DNA from: Ixodes scapularis
Lineage: Eukaryota; Arthropoda; Arachnida; Ixodida; Ixodidae
Length of the DNA stretch: 64,000 nucleotides
Assembly: GCF_016920785.2 (NCBI RefSeq)
Contig: NW_024609857.1
Span: 75,575,570 to 75,639,569 of the forward strand
Direction of reading: 5' to 3'
Shown piece after piece: positions 42,396 to 54,360 of this stretch; position 1 is the first letter of the stretch; every line of letters begins with the position of its first letter. A program made the position numbers and the translations under genes. The notes beneath the pieces were generated by a model. It was not told where the DNA came from. It ran no database searches and saw only the letters and a list, made by a program, of their open reading frames with translations.

Positions 42396-45300
42396 ATAAA
42401 AACTTTCAGCCTTTCCACTTTGGTGAAGAAGGAAGACCAGCGGAGCTGTACAATAGAAAGAAACGGCCGGCCGCAAGTCGGCAAGCCAGAGTGTAGGGTG
42501 CTTACATGTCTGTCTGTCTCAGGGTGAAGACATCCATTGTTGCCCTGAGTGTGCAAGCGCGTGACGCTCTCGCGCACTCGGTGCGTGACTTGGGCGGTAA
42601 AATGGCGCCTACGCATTAGCCAAAGCTACGCGCTCGTGCTGAGTGACACCAGATTGCCCGCACTTCAAAATGCATAAAAAAAGATTGGGCGGAAAAATGG
42701 CTGAGATGTCACCACTCAAGCAAAAGCGCGCGTGTGTATGAAGGCACTCTACCAAAGTGGAAATGCTGCCGCCATCTATGAGCGACGGCGGCAACCAGAT
42801 ACGTGGCTTGCCGCCGTCGCTCATAGATGGCGGTAGGTGTCCAGAGTTCGGTGTCTTTTCTTTGCGGGGGACACGATCCTGGGGAAACTCGCCCTTGACA
42901 GCTCCGCTTTAAAATCACGCTTGGCGTTTTCTACAAGAACTGACAAGCAGTATTGGCGAACGCGTGAGAGGCGTATCACGAGACTACGAGCGAGAGCCGC
43001 ACCACAGTTTCTTCTTAGGGACCGCTCCATAGCCGCTCACTTCGCCGCCATTTGCTTCCAACTGTCCCATGAGTCACGGGCTCCTACATTGACATATTTG
43101 ATGATTTGATGACGCTTGCAAGACATACAAACACATCAAGGGGATCTACTGAGGGCGTGTGACTCCTCGGTGTGACTTAGGGACTCGCGGAGAGTGAGGT
43201 TACGTGGCAGGCTCATACCGCTAGATTGGCTGCACAGGTTGTGGCATCGGCCGCGGTCACTATAAAAGTGAAAGCTCTTTGCGCGGCAGCAGACACAACA
43301 CGTTGCCATGGCATCACTACGTCATAGATGCGGCGCCTCTCATTGGTCCTTTTTTGTGTGTGGTGTAGTACAGAAAGCTCACACAGATCATTCTCCGGCA
43401 AAACGGCAAAACTGATCTCGGCAGTGTTTTAGGCAGTGTCAGGCAAAGGACTCGTGCCGCGAGTCGCCGTAAGTGCAAGCTCGTGAAAACAACAGCAACA
43501 GCAACAAATGTTCTCGCTTGGAACATTTGTTACGTGAGTCGCCATCTCGTTGAACCCATTGAAAATGAATCTAGCAAAAACGACCCTGTGAAATTTATTT
43601 ACACCAATACACAATTACTAAAACATTTGCTTCCCATAAGTGTCTTAAAATTAGGACAGGAGACACCTCTAGTACGTACTACCATTCGTTTTGTCACTGT
43701 TGTCATCTAACTGATTTCAATTTCCAAAATTGGCCCAAAATGCGCTCGAAACAATCAAAATGGTCATATATCTCAATTTTATTAAAATTATCCAGCACTC
43801 TCAGCGGAAAATCCAGGGGTCGTACGACCTTTATGACATCCTCAGAATCAACCTAAAAAATAATCAATACTCTGGTGCATTCCTGAAACGCAGGGTTGTG
43901 TTGCGGAATTTGCCTCGGTAAGACAAGAGAAGGTCATCAATAGCGGCTGGAATCTGGCGCGTGTAGCGTCTTCAACCGTGTTTTGTGGGCTCACGTAAAT
44001 AAACTATGCATCGCAGAAAGCTTAGATTGCGTGAGAACGGGACGCTAGCGATCTTGGGATAGAACACGAAACTCTGAGAACATGACATTATTTAGATCAA
44101 ATGATAATCGAGAAAGATGAAATTTCTTTATGGAGCCGACCCTTCACCTACCTTACTTATAATATTATCAAAACAAGAAATTACTTCGCGGAAACTTGTG
44201 TCATTTATATCAATGAAAAACGCTTGTCAGCAAGAGAGAGAATGTTTTGTTTCCAGCTGACAAGTTTTTTCCTCCACTGAATAGACCATACACGAAATAC
44301 ACCGGAACTAACTCGTCCCCGTCGAAGGAGTGGCCAACACCTTCCGGCTTTCCGCTACCCTCATCACTTACTACTACTACTGCACAAAATACTCAGCGCA
44401 GCTGGGACGCCGAAGAACATGCTCTCGTTTCACCAGTTGGCTTCGGCGCTGGCATGGCGCGAAGGCGTAGTCCTGAAGAATCCTTCGCTCGCACCAGCAC
44501 TCGCGCTGAGAAAGCGCTCTCGAAAATAAGCGGCCGCGATTTGCCGCGCCACCGAAAGCCAAATTTCGAGGTGAAGTGTACGTCCATCATGAAGTGTACG
44601 TCCACCATGTGAGAAACCAACGACCCGTGGGGCGACGAGCACGTACATGGGCAAGAAGAGCGTAAGACAATACTAACCCTTAGCTCTCAGGCGTGGGTGA
44701 GGAATCGACGGCAGTGAGAAGTATAGACCTCGACTCCTACCGGCAACGACACGAAATTGACAAACAGCAGAGGAATCTAAACGTAACAATGAGGCAGCGC
44801 ACGAAGTGCTGCAGACGTTCGAACAATTTCGCATACGGTCCTTTTGGGTATAGCTTAAGTGGACATGTTCCCAAACTTTCGCCTTCTAACCTTAGCACAT
44901 AGCGTCGCAATCTCACAAAGTATGAACTTTTTGCGATGCATATAGGTTATCTACGCGGGCACACGGTTTTCTTTTCTCAGGAACTCACTGTGTCTAGGGT
45001 ATTCACTGGGAGCCATACTTGAGCGCGTTTTAGAAAATCGCACTGACGACTATAAGGTGGAGGCGCCCTAAGCACTCATCGATAAAGTGAAAATGTTACC
45101 GAAGTTTATTAAAAATGAACTGTTGCGTATGATCAGCAGAATATAAAAAAAAGGACCAGGCAAGGTCGTGAGAACTGGCATGCGCGACCTATATACCTAA
45201 ATGATTATAATCTTTCGCAATGGCAAGAAAAAAAAAACAATCAGTATTTACTGGGTAGAAAACAACGAAGTTGAACAAACATTTCAGAATAAATTTGTCC

Positions 45301-45440
45301 AGGCTTTGTCGAGGTTCGCAAAGTTATAAATCAAGGCGAGAAATCGATGAGTCCGTCCAGCGTATGTCTCCCGGCTGTCTCTGGCGTTACGTCTTGCGAT
45401 TGCCCACAGTGGACGTTACGAGCCCTCGCAGCCAATCCGG
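42396..45440. other. Intergenic stretch, no gene recognised
   Basis: No ORF with a recognisable domain. Contents: a perfect 26-bp inverted repeat (42769-42833), a repeat shared with the 21.4-kb insertion (about 43300-43360, GTTGCCATGGCATC), an AACAAATGTTC inverted pair at about 43502-43531, a segment shared with 62.9 kb (43914-43970), and a short tandem duplication of GAAGTGTACGTCCATCATG at about 44574-44611. Confidence 0.5.
42769..42833. repeat. Perfect 26-bp inverted repeat
   Basis: Arms 42769-42794 and 42808-42833 (CCGCCATCTATGAGCGACGG and so on) are exact inverted copies with a 13-nt loop. It may be a short MITE or a structured RNA. No flanking duplication is evident. Confidence 0.85.
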
Positions 45441-46193
45441 AGAGATAAACGAACCACGTGACTACGCGCCCCACGCGTCACGGTAAGGTCACGTGGTACT
45501 CGGACAGCGCTGGATCGGCTTCAGTGGATGGCAGCGTCCGCAGCGCTCCACCGTATATAGCTGAAACAGAGTTCAGTAGCAGGTCGATACACGCGGACCT
45601 CCACAGCCGCGCTCCACGCGCGTCGGACGCAGCCGACGGGGCACCGCGTATTCGAGAGAGTGTATTGATCAGCCCCCGCAAGGGGAAGAAGGGGTCCGTC
45701 CCCGGGGCAACTCGCGGCGAACGCGCGACGTGTCGTTCGTTCACAAAGGTGCCAACGCCGGGGGCCAGCACAAGCGTCGTCCACGACGACACATCGCTGC
45801 CGGATGCCCGCGTCGGAGCCGCCTCCGGCCTCCCACGATAACGCAGAGCCTCACTGGAAAGTCCCTCTATCTCCAACGGAAGGTACGATACCGAGACGCG
45901 CCCCTCGTACCGTAACTCGGGGATTGGTATATATGTGTACTGCTACCGCGCGGCGACCACGGATGGTTGGCGGAATTCAATGCCGTCGGAGGCATCGGAG
46001 TGTTTAATCGAGTGTTGACGCTACAAGCCGTATCTGTGTCATCGCTGCATCGATTTAGTTCCTTTTTTGTTGTTGTTGGTTTTGTTGTCTCGGCGACGAC
46101 GACTGCGCTGCAGCTGGCTGAACTATGAAACGTCTCGTCGCCGGGTCCTTGCCGTTGCAGTGATGTTTGACGACGAGCCCGCGGACGACGCCA
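45441..46193 (+). promoter_or_regulatory. Putative CpG-rich promoter and 5' UTR of the CCDC181-like gene
   Basis: CpG-dense sequence upstream of the first coding exon, with a TATATA box at 45554-45559 and CACGTG boxes near 45457 and 45491. Long overlapping frames on both strands here are typical of GC-rich DNA and show no domain. The transcription start is not determined. Confidence 0.35.
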
Positions 46194-46293
46194 ATGCAGA
46201 AGAACGACGTCCCGTCCCTCAGAGTACCGAGCGTTTCCACCGGGGCCGTTGAGAACAGCGCGGACGAGGACGAGGACGACGACTACTACGATG
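46194..46293 (+). CDS. CCDC181-like gene, first coding exon
   Basis: ATG at 46194 opens 33 codons plus 1 nt, reading MQKNDVPSLRVP and ending in an acidic run DEDEDDDYYD before a strong donor GATG|GTGAGT. The phase (1) fits exon 2, which starts with the two bases completing the codon, giving YYDGFTDDYEYE across the junction. CCDC181 proteins of animals also have an acidic stretch before their first conserved block; they are associated with microtubules and motile cilia or sperm flagella. Exon choice is inference from phase and composition. Confidence 0.6.
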
Positions 46294-46537
46294 GTGAGTC
46301 GTCGTGGCCCCCCGACTGAATCCGCTCTTAGGAACAACGGAAGCGGTGTAAATCAGCTGGTTCCAAACATGACACCCTAAGGGTGCTTTTCAAACACCCT
46401 TAGGATGCTGGTAAGCGGCCTAAAATTAGAATGCTGGCTATCTTAGCGACCTCCTGTACTCGTTGTCAACTAAAAAAAAAAAGTGTTGCGCATTGTTTAT
46501 ACGCTGCACGAAGTAGTTCTTTCAAGATTTGGTTGTC

Positions 46538-46680
46538 GGCAGTGTTGGGTAAAGTACATATAAAAAGTACTTGAAGTAAAGTACAAAGCAAATGAGAGAT
46601 TATCTGCTTCAAGTAAAGTAGTAAGCACACCGAGCCCAATGCACATGAAGTAAAGTACTATAAATGCAACGTACCGGGCG
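46538..46680. mobile_element. hAT-like terminal fragment
   Basis: Begins CAGTGTTGGGTAAAGTAC and carries repeated AAGTAAAGTAC motifs, the style of hAT ends seen elsewhere in the window. Only about 140 bp; the opposite end is not identified. Confidence 0.4.
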
Positions 46681-46722
46681 TCCGCGAGAAAACCGAACAC
46701 TGTTTTTCGCATTGCAAAAATA

Positions 46723-47053
46723 AATTAGACACCGCGGATAGCTCGAACTCCGTCAGAACGTAGCCCCCAGTCGTTCGAGCAAGATGCCAAAGTTTCAGCA
46801 CCAACCGCTATCTAATTAAAAAATTGTAAGCAATTTTCTGAAAACTTCAATGGAAAAACGACGCCGACGGAGTTCTCGAATACTTTGGGCTATATGGCGC
46901 CAGATACCGAAAACGGGCGAAAATGGTCTCCATTTTGCCATTGAAAATGTTAGAAAATCAGTTATAACTTTTGAATCTTGCGCTGAAACTTTTGCATCTT
47001 GCTTCAACGGCTGGGGCTACGTTCTGACGGAGTTTGAACTCTCCGTAAAGCCT
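46723..47053. mobile_element. About 330-bp MITE
   Basis: The left side has GAACTCCGTCAGAACGTAGC. The right side has its inverted copy GCTACGTTCTGACGGAGTTT. The inverted match extends through AGCAAGATGCCAAAGTTTCAG for about 55 bp. It truncates the 3' side of LINE C. Target duplication is unclear. Confidence 0.65.
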
Positions 47054-47059
47054 AACATG

Positions 47060-47500
47060 GCGGGCGAAATTGGGCCCGTTGAGAACGGAGAAATGCAAAG
47101 ATATAAGAGTACATATCAAAACTACAGCTCGTATCGTGGAGGGGGGCGAAAATTCTATCGTGTAGCAGGGTATCGAAGGCTTTGAGGGCGTCAACTTTCA
47201 CGAGCGCATGAACCTGACCGCCAGTAGGAAATAGGAAGGTTTCTTGCAGTAGAAGAAAAAGATCCTGGGTGGACATGTGAGGGCGGAAAGCAATTTGGTT
47301 GTGAGTCAGGAAATTGATTTTATCGAGAAGATCCTTCAGACGAGTAAGCGCCATTCGTTCCATGGTCTTTTTAACACAAGGTATAAGAGAGATGGGTCTC
47401 AGATTTGCAAGGGTAGCTGATTTGCCAGGTTTCGGAATAAAGGAGACAATGAAAGGAAGTCCATTCGGTTGGGAGGCTGCAGCTGCCTAGTGAGAATTAG
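47060..47500 (-). pseudogene. LINE C reverse transcriptase N-terminal part
   Basis: LRPISLIPCVKKTMERMALT, then QIAFRPHMSTQDLFLLLQE and LVKVDALKAFDTLLHDRIF correspond to RT motifs 1-3, with a catalytic-type D in VDALKAFD. No YxDD motif follows; the element is cut at about 47054 by a MITE. The style is typical of I-type LINEs common in ticks, which is recall rather than a search result. Confidence 0.6.
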
Positions 47501-49109
47501 TTTGGAAAAGGAGAAATTATTTGTCAGTGTCGGAGAGATTTTTGAGCATTGAGTAGGTGATCTGATCCTCGCATGGGATGGTACCGGCTTTACTCTGGGC
47601 CAGAGCGAGGTTCAGTTCGAGGAGTGTAAAGGGTTGATCTAGATCTAAAATGGGAGGGCTTGAGTACACGGGGTGTAGAGGAAAGGCAGCAGAAGAGGTA
47701 TATACAGCTCGGTGGAGTGTACTATTTATAGAGAGTCGGGACCATACATGAATATGTGTTTTTGAAGAGTGGGAGGTGGGGACAGGTTGTGGGCCAAGAA
47801 GTGGACGAAGTAGATACCAAGGAAATTTGGAGAGCAAGGTTCGATTAACTGAGTCGCAGATGCGATTCCCGTTCGTAGTGGCGAGTGTAGTGCAGTGAGT
47901 GAGAATATCAGAGTGTAGGGTATCTAGTGCCTGTCGGAGCTGTGAATTTCGTGGTTGGCTGCCTGCGAATGCGGGTGAGTAAGCGTTTGCGGAGCTTGAA
48001 CAGCTTCGTAAAGTAGGGGTGGGGTTGATCCGCCGGGAGATCCGCATGCATGTTAGTGGTAGCCTGGATTGCGCTTGTCGCAACAAGCTTGTCCAGGAGG
48101 CGTAATCAACGCACGACTCTGAGTTCCGAATCCGGCAAAAACGGTCTCCGTTTGTGTGGTGATACGCTTTTGGGGCTTATGTATAAGTGAAAGAATTATC
48201 TTGATAAGGTGGTGGTCTGGAAGTAGGGTGTCAGGCAAGACTTCCCAAATGTCGGGGGGGATGAGGACCAGTGTGGAACATGAGGTCTGGTGTGGTACGT
48301 CCTTGTGCGGCGTGTCCATCTCGTGTAGGCAAGTTCGGTGTGTTTATAAAAGAGTATGTCTGTATCATGGTGAGTGTGTGCAGAAACCGTCCTGGACGGA
48401 GTGTAGCGGGGTATCCCCAAAAAGAATGTGACGTATTAAAGTCCCCGGCAAGAATGATAGTACACTGGGATGTGTAGGTGCGGAGATACGTAATGAGGGG
48501 AAAAAAAGAGATGATGATTTAAGAGGGTTATAGGCATTAACTAAAGTGAGAGGTAAAGATGGGGGGTCTGGATAGCAGGGTACGGCAATTACGTAAGGGA
48601 GGAGAGTGTCTGGAACGTCGCCAGAGACATATGCAATGTCTTCGCGAACGTAGATGGAGGAGAGCGGCGACAGCGTCGGCATGTATAGAACTTCGTATCC
48701 CGGTATGCTTTTGGCATGCCGTATTTCTTGGAGAAGAAGAAAGTGTGGGAGTGTGTGTTGCGTCAGGAACCATTGACGTAACGAGGTATGATTTTTGGAG
48801 AGGCTACGACAGTTCCATTGTATCAGTGTGATTGCCTTGGTTTTATTTAGAAACGAGGGTTAGGAGGGATGAAGAGGGTGGCCGGCCGAAGTGTTGGAAA
48901 TTTGCCGTCTAAGGCACTTGATGGATTTGGTTTGCTCGTCTATGGGTGCAGGGATGTCAGTGAAATTCTTGGTGAATGTATGTGTAAGGGTTTTGAGTGA
49001 TCCTGTGAGCGTGGTTATTAGTTTCCTCGAGATGGGCCATGTGTTTGTCCTGGGAGTCGAGACGCCTTCGTATTACTTGTTGGGCTTGTGTGTCGTCGCG
49101 CTTCACCAG

Positions 49110-50144
49110 CTCTTCGCAGTACTGTCAAGTCTATCAAAATGTTGGAGAAGGGCGGGAGGGAATGAGGCGGGCCCGGCGGGCCGCGGCTGGCTCACCTCTG
49201 TCGTGTCGATAGCTAGCTGCAGAGAAGCTGGGACAGTGGAGACTGATGATGTTGTGGCTGATGTTTCGGTGGCAGCCATCTCCAGCAGAGACTTCATCGG
49301 GTTGTTTCCGCATATGACAAATTTTGGCAAATGGGGAGTGATGACCCTGCCAGTGTAGACACCAAGTTGTGCAGGTATGAGGTTCGTTTGGGCGGGCCAG
49401 GCTTGTGGAACACGTGAGGCGACGTCGCTAATTGCCCGTGAAGGCCAGCTTACGGTGCCCGTACTTGAGACAGCTATATTGCAATGATAGGCTCGAGGTT
49501 TGTGGGGGGACGGCAGCAAAATTCGAGGCGGTGGTAGTACACAGTGTAAGGAACATGTATTCCGATGAAGGTGGTGAGGGCTGAATTTGTTGTGCCGATT
49601 CGCCTTGCATGTAGAATGCCAGCTTGAGAAGACTATACAGGTCATTGATGATCTCGTCGGGGGTGGCTCCCGGGACTATTTCATGAATAACTTCCCGGCA
49701 GGAGTTAGTTGGATCGGCTAGGTAGATGTGGACGGAGAGGGAAATGTTGTGTAAGGTGATGCTGGTCATGCGAAATAGCCGGTTGACGATCGCTTCGTGA
49801 TGGGTGCGGAGGACGGCGAGATGGTTAATTTGACGGAGTTGAAGCGGCACATGTATGAGCAGGGAGCTGTGTGGCTTGCAAGAACGCTGGAAAAATGTCA
49901 AGGGGCTGCGCAGCTGTGCCAGCGGGAAGGATTGGGAGATTTCCCAATCCTTCCCGGATGTTTTGCACTATAACTGCGTGAAGTTCGGGGTTGGCGTGAG
50001 CCGGAAGACGAGATTCGCGGGTATTTCCAGGGGTGAACCATTTCCCATTAGGTCGTGTACCTCTAGAAGGATTTCCGTGTCCTGGCTCGGGATGGACGCA
50101 GAGATATTGATGAACTGTGAAGCGGCGGTGTCGGCTGTAGCCAT
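49110..50144 (-). pseudogene. LINE C ORF1 (gag-like), frameshifted
   Basis: Starts MATADTAASQFINISAS at 50144. Pieces in different frames continue QLRQINHLAVLRTHHEAIV, ATPDEIINDLYSLLKL and CLKYGHRKLAF, then a Ser/Thr/Pro-rich tail. At least two frameshifts (about 49930 and 49480). A gag-like ORF1 ending in a zinc knuckle is usual for I-type LINEs; only part of the knuckle is preserved. Confidence 0.5.
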
Positions 50145-50172
50145 TTGGCTCCGCACAGCTGTGGCGGCACCA

Positions 50173-50585
50173 CAATCTAAAAAGAAGGGTGTATTCTCAC
50201 ACCGTTTGTCCCATATAGTACACCCCAAAACTTCAGTTCGACGTACAGCGCACTGACGTCGATCTGACCCTACTAACTTTCAAGAGAGACTTGGTAGCCC
50301 GTGTGGTACAACTTATTAAAATAGCTAATGTACGTGTTACTGACTACAAAAAAAAATAATCGGGGTTTTCTTGGCCCTACTGCAAAACCTCAGTGTTTTC
50401 TTTCTGTGGTCCTTGATACGTGCTTTAGATATATTTCATAAGTTATATAGCACCGTTTTCTAGCCCCTCGTAAAATTTGAGGCCGTCTGTTCAACTATAG
50501 CGCGCTATAAGTCGAACTACAGTTTTTGTGTGCATTATATGGGACAAAAGGGTGTAACATAATACCCCTTTCTTTTTTTAGATTG
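50173..50585. mobile_element. About 410-bp MITE at the 5' end of LINE C
   Basis: The left end CAATCTAAAAAGAAGGGTG and the right end (inverted) CAATCTAAAAAAAGAAAGGG share about 45 bp of inverted similarity through TTTGTCCCATATA. Target duplication not resolved; no ORF. Confidence 0.65.
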
Positions 50586-51544
50586 CAGGGCTAGCGGGGC
50601 CGTGTCCGCATCAAACGTTTAAACGGCCTTCGAATGGCAAAACAAGAAACGAGCGGGCAAAAAACGTTACTAGGAGAGAGCTGTGTACTTGCCGAAAACG
50701 ATGCAGTAAAGGACTCAGGTGAACGGTGAAGGTTTCCGGAGTATTCGGGTATTTTCGGAGTATTCGGAGAGCGTGACGCAGGCACTGTGTTCCAATGAGC
50801 TCGCGCGGCGCTCCCCCGCGATCACACAAGTTTGCTTATTACCGCTGAAAAGAGTAACGCTCGTATTGGCGTGGAAAGCGAGGTGTACTGAAACTACAAT
50901 TTTCTTAAAATAAGTAAAACCATCACACTCATGTTTGCACCCTCCCACAAACGAATGACCAAACAGACAAACAAACAATATCACAATGAGATTCTAGACC
51001 CTGACGAAATTGAAATTTCTCGTAATTTAGAAATCTTTCGTGGTGATGTCCTATCAGAATACACATGCCTTCGGGACAGTCACGTAAATTAACTTAGTCC
51101 AAGGCCCAGGGTCGTAGCACGACTTTTTCGTCACGATAGTTTTCTTACCACAAGTGTAAAGTAATTTGTCCATTAAATATTATTTTTTTGCCATCTTAAT
51201 TGTTGCCAGCTTGTTTGCTGCAATACTACTCACACGAAACCTCGTGCGCCACATTGGCAATGCTTAGAAAGCACAGTACGCGATGGCTATTCGAAATATA
51301 AAAACATTAGACGTGTGTGTTAAATTTATACTAGTACCGCTTGTAATTACGAAAAGAGAAAAAAAAGAAACACTTTGAGGTGACCGCGTTGGTATATTGT
51401 ATAAACTTAAGAAATAATTAATCATAAAATGACAGACAGAATAGATTTTAACTTTTCAACTGACCCCCTCCTGCCCTTCTCCCTTTCCCTTTTCCCTGCT
51501 GCGAACTTGGGAAGAAAATTTAAGAAAATGTCTGTGTTAAAAGC

Positions 51545-51620
51545 AGGTACGTAGCCAGGGGGAGGGGGAAGGGGAAGCATGGAGGCCCCCCCCCCCCCCC
51601 CCCCCCCCTCTCGAAATCTT
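51545..51620. repeat. TACGTAGCCAGG / poly-C repeat, copy 1
   Basis: GGTACGTAGCCAGGGGGAGG is followed by a C tract of about 28 (51579-51608) and CTCTCGAAAT. A second copy with the same order is at about 52300-52400. Unknown dispersed family. Confidence 0.5.
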
Positions 51621-52299
51621 CCATTTTGCTGGGAATCCTGGCTACTTGCCTGGTTGAAAGAAATATGTACTGTAAGTGCTCCATCATTCTATTTTTAATG
51701 ATGTCTGAAGTTTTCCCTTTGTTTTGTTCTAAAGATTGCTTGAAAAACTCGTTCAATTGATTACACACATATACATTCACACAATTACTTTATTTTTAAT
51801 CAAACTGGCTCAGCACACGGGTACTAGAATCTGGCCCTGTGTCGTGCCAATCATTTCTTTTTTTTTTTTTTTTTTTTAAACACACACTGTGTGCAATTTC
51901 TTTTCGTTTTCTGAAATTGAGTGATATAGGTTTCCGTACCAGCCTTGTTCGCAATGTGGTTTTGGTATTGTTCTGCAATTATATATATATGTATATATTA
52001 AACAACCAGATTAAGGGTCTTGTCAAGCTACGCTGGCCTTTTCCTTGCGCGAACTTTTCTTGGCATTTCCGGGGAGAGGAGGAAAGCCCGCGCACAGCTT
52101 TATCCAGCGCTCAAATTTGGAGGGGAAACGCGTGCTTGTATCTTCTACTGCAAGTGTCAAGAAAAGTTGTCGCGGAGTATAATTATGTAAATAAATGAAC
52201 GATAAAGACCTCACTGGGCATTCTGAATGCGGGTATGAAAATAATTCCTCCAATACGTTTTTCGTGTCAGCTTTATTTTTCTCATGTACATGTGCGAAG

Positions 52300-52400
52300 G
52301 GTAAGTGACGTACCCAGAAACTTTTTTTTCGGGGGAGAGGGGAGCTTGTTCGCGCCCGCGCCCGCGCCCCCCCCCCCCCCCCCCCCCCTTCTCGTGTCAA
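52300..52400. repeat. TACGTACCCAG / poly-C repeat, copy 2
   Basis: GTGACGTACCCAGAAAC, then a G/T-rich stretch, a C tract of about 23 (52367-52388) and TTCTCGTGTC. Same orientation and order as copy 1, about 750 bp away. Confidence 0.5.
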
Positions 52401-53410
52401 TATCCTTTACCCAGATATTAACATTGCTACAGTTGATTGGATTCCGAGCAGTCACGTCAGAGACGTCAGTGTTAGGTATATTTCTAATGCCAGAGCCCCA
52501 ATGGAGTGACAAACAGAAACAACCAACACCGTGACAAGCCTCAAACACGTAAATCGCGTGCACGCGATGATACCTTTGGCAGTCTCCCTCGGAGCTCGTG
52601 ACGTAAGCACGAGTGACTGCAAGCCTGTCAAAGGCACCTTCGCGTGCTTGCTGCACGTGTTGGAGGCTCGTCGGTTGTTTGTCGCTCTAGTGGGACTCGG
52701 GCACAATACCTCGCCACACAACGCGCAGTCGCGTGTCGTGCACATGGGGGAGTGTGGAAGCAGAGCAGAAGAGTGTGCTATTACGTCGAACCTGCCTGCA
52801 CGTACTTTACAATGACTGTCATTAGATCTCTTGGGGGGGAATATAGCCGTGACGAAGTCGTGCGTCGAACGTGACGTGGTTAGACCCGTCTTGCTTTGCA
52901 TTATGTATGAGGCATATGCATGGATAATTTAGATTAGTCTTCCTGGTGGCACCCGAGACCTTACGTCAGAGGACCTTCATGCATTCAGAGCGTTCCCTGC
53001 CTATAGTGAGTCATTAAGAGCCCATGAACAAGGAAAATGAATCCCTGCTCAGGGGTATCTTGCGGTGTTGGATAAAATACTCGATAAAAGTATTTAAGTT
53101 AAGTTACTAAATACCTGCGTCATAAAGTATTTAAAATACTACTCAAGTTAGTTTCACTGTAAAGTATCTTGAGTAGAGTACAAATACTTAGAAATGTATT
53201 TCAGTTACTTTTGAGGGTACTTCCGTATTGCTTAATTTGTATCGACGTCATTGACAACGACAATTATGCAGCTACGCAAATCTGGGTTAGCAGAAAGGTT
53301 TATTATCACGCAACAACCCAAAACGGGAAAAAGTATCGTATTTTATGCAGTCAGACTATAAAGAGCAAAATATTGTCACGAATGATAAATGATGAGGTGG
53401 CAAATAACTG

Positions 53411-53770
53411 AAGAAACTAAACGTTTAATGGGGAAAACTTGTTCCAAAAACAAAAGAGAGAAAGGCTAGCGTCGCAGGCGTCGATGTCGGCGAAACAGCA
53501 GAATCGACCGCTGGGGCGAGACTGACTCCGGACCGCCACTCGGAGCACCTTTTGTACCCGCGTGAGTTTCTGGAACATTCGGCGTAGAAAGTTCGGCGGG
53601 TAGGACATTCGTAACTCAACCAGACGACAAAATTAGCGAACTTACCAGGACGTCCAGTTGAAGAAGTAAATAAAAGAGAAGTCCGCTTTCTGGTATCGAA
53701 CCCGGAGTCTCCGCGCGAGAGCCTCCAACGAGAGCCAAGCGCGGTAACCATTCGGCCACGCGCTCCCTGG
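53411..53770 (-). mobile_element. tRNA-derived SINE
   Basis: On the minus strand the head GGGAGCGCGTGGCCGAATGG carries a tRNA-like A box (53748-53759), and GGTTCGATACC (53692-53702) is a B box, with a long variable arm between, as in tRNA-Ser. The 3' strand of an acceptor stem is absent, so it is not a functional tRNA. The body continues to about 53411 (ending CCCCATTAAACG). tRNA-Ser-like SINEs are described from ixodid ticks; membership in that family is not tested. Confidence 0.65.
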
Positions 53771-54173
53771 GCAACGCACGTGGCAATATCACTGATAGAT
53801 GTTACAAAACATTTCTGGGACAACAAGAGGTCGTTTTTGATATTGGGGGAGATCAGACCGTGGTGCCCCAAGCGGTTAACTAATAGATGGACGGAAACAA
53901 CAAATGCAATGGCTCAGCGCTCGGCTGACTTAACCGAACGCGGCGTCAGCGTTCGGCTGGAGTTCGTGTCCTCTGGTGACGGGGAGGAGGGGCTCTTTTG
54001 TTACCACTCCGGCCTGCATGAACAATGCAGCATGCACCCTGCCCAGCTCAGCACAAAAGCCCAAGTGGGTCAAGTTCGCATCCTCTGACGACTGCTTTCG
54101 GGGGAGATCCGGCACTTAACGTCACTTCACTAATTGTTGGTGTTTTTTTCATTACACTATGCCCCGAGCTCTA

Positions 54174-54360
54174 TTAAAAAAAAAAAAAAAAGATGACACG
54201 AACATGCCACAAGGCCTGTGGGCATGTGCATAGGCCTTGCGTTGGGTAAACACCGAGGTGTAGGGGTGACAAACGGGTCAGAGCGCTTCGCCAATAGTGG
54301 CATCGCTGAATATCACATCCTGCGGCGCACCTTAGACGCATCGTTTTACTAAAATTCATA
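54174..54360. repeat. Dispersed repeat with GTTGGGTAAACACCGAGG, copy 1
   Basis: 54232-54258 is the inverted copy of 59369-59395 with one mismatch in 27 bases. Both continue with a CGCCAATAG motif about 40 bases away. This is an old dispersed repeat of unknown class. Confidence 0.5.

Larger units (their letters stand above)
47054..50172 (-). mobile_element. LINE C, decayed I-type non-LTR element
   Basis: A third LINE family, antisense to the host gene. ORF1-like pieces at 50144-49110 (gag-like, ending in a degenerate CCHC: CLKYGHRKLAF). Endonuclease fragments at about 48770-48370 (YVSGDV, ILFGDTPLH). A linker at 48086-47517 and the start of a reverse transcriptase at 47500-47060 (LRPISLIPCVKKTMERM, QIAFRPHMSTQDL, VKVDALKAFDTLLHD). 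Many frameshifts. The RT core after the first motifs is missing. Confidence 0.65.

Noticed and set aside
43261..43275. TATAAAAG box as a gene promoter
   Set aside because: It lies in a dispersed repeat also present near 21.4 kb and no ORF follows.
45458..46337. Overlapping long frames on both strands
   Set aside because: High GC gives few stops. None has domain features; only the short frame from 46194 to a strong donor fits the downstream exons.
53690..53770. tRNA-Ser gene candidate
   Set aside because: A and B boxes are present but the 3' acceptor strand is missing; fits a tRNA-derived SINE head.
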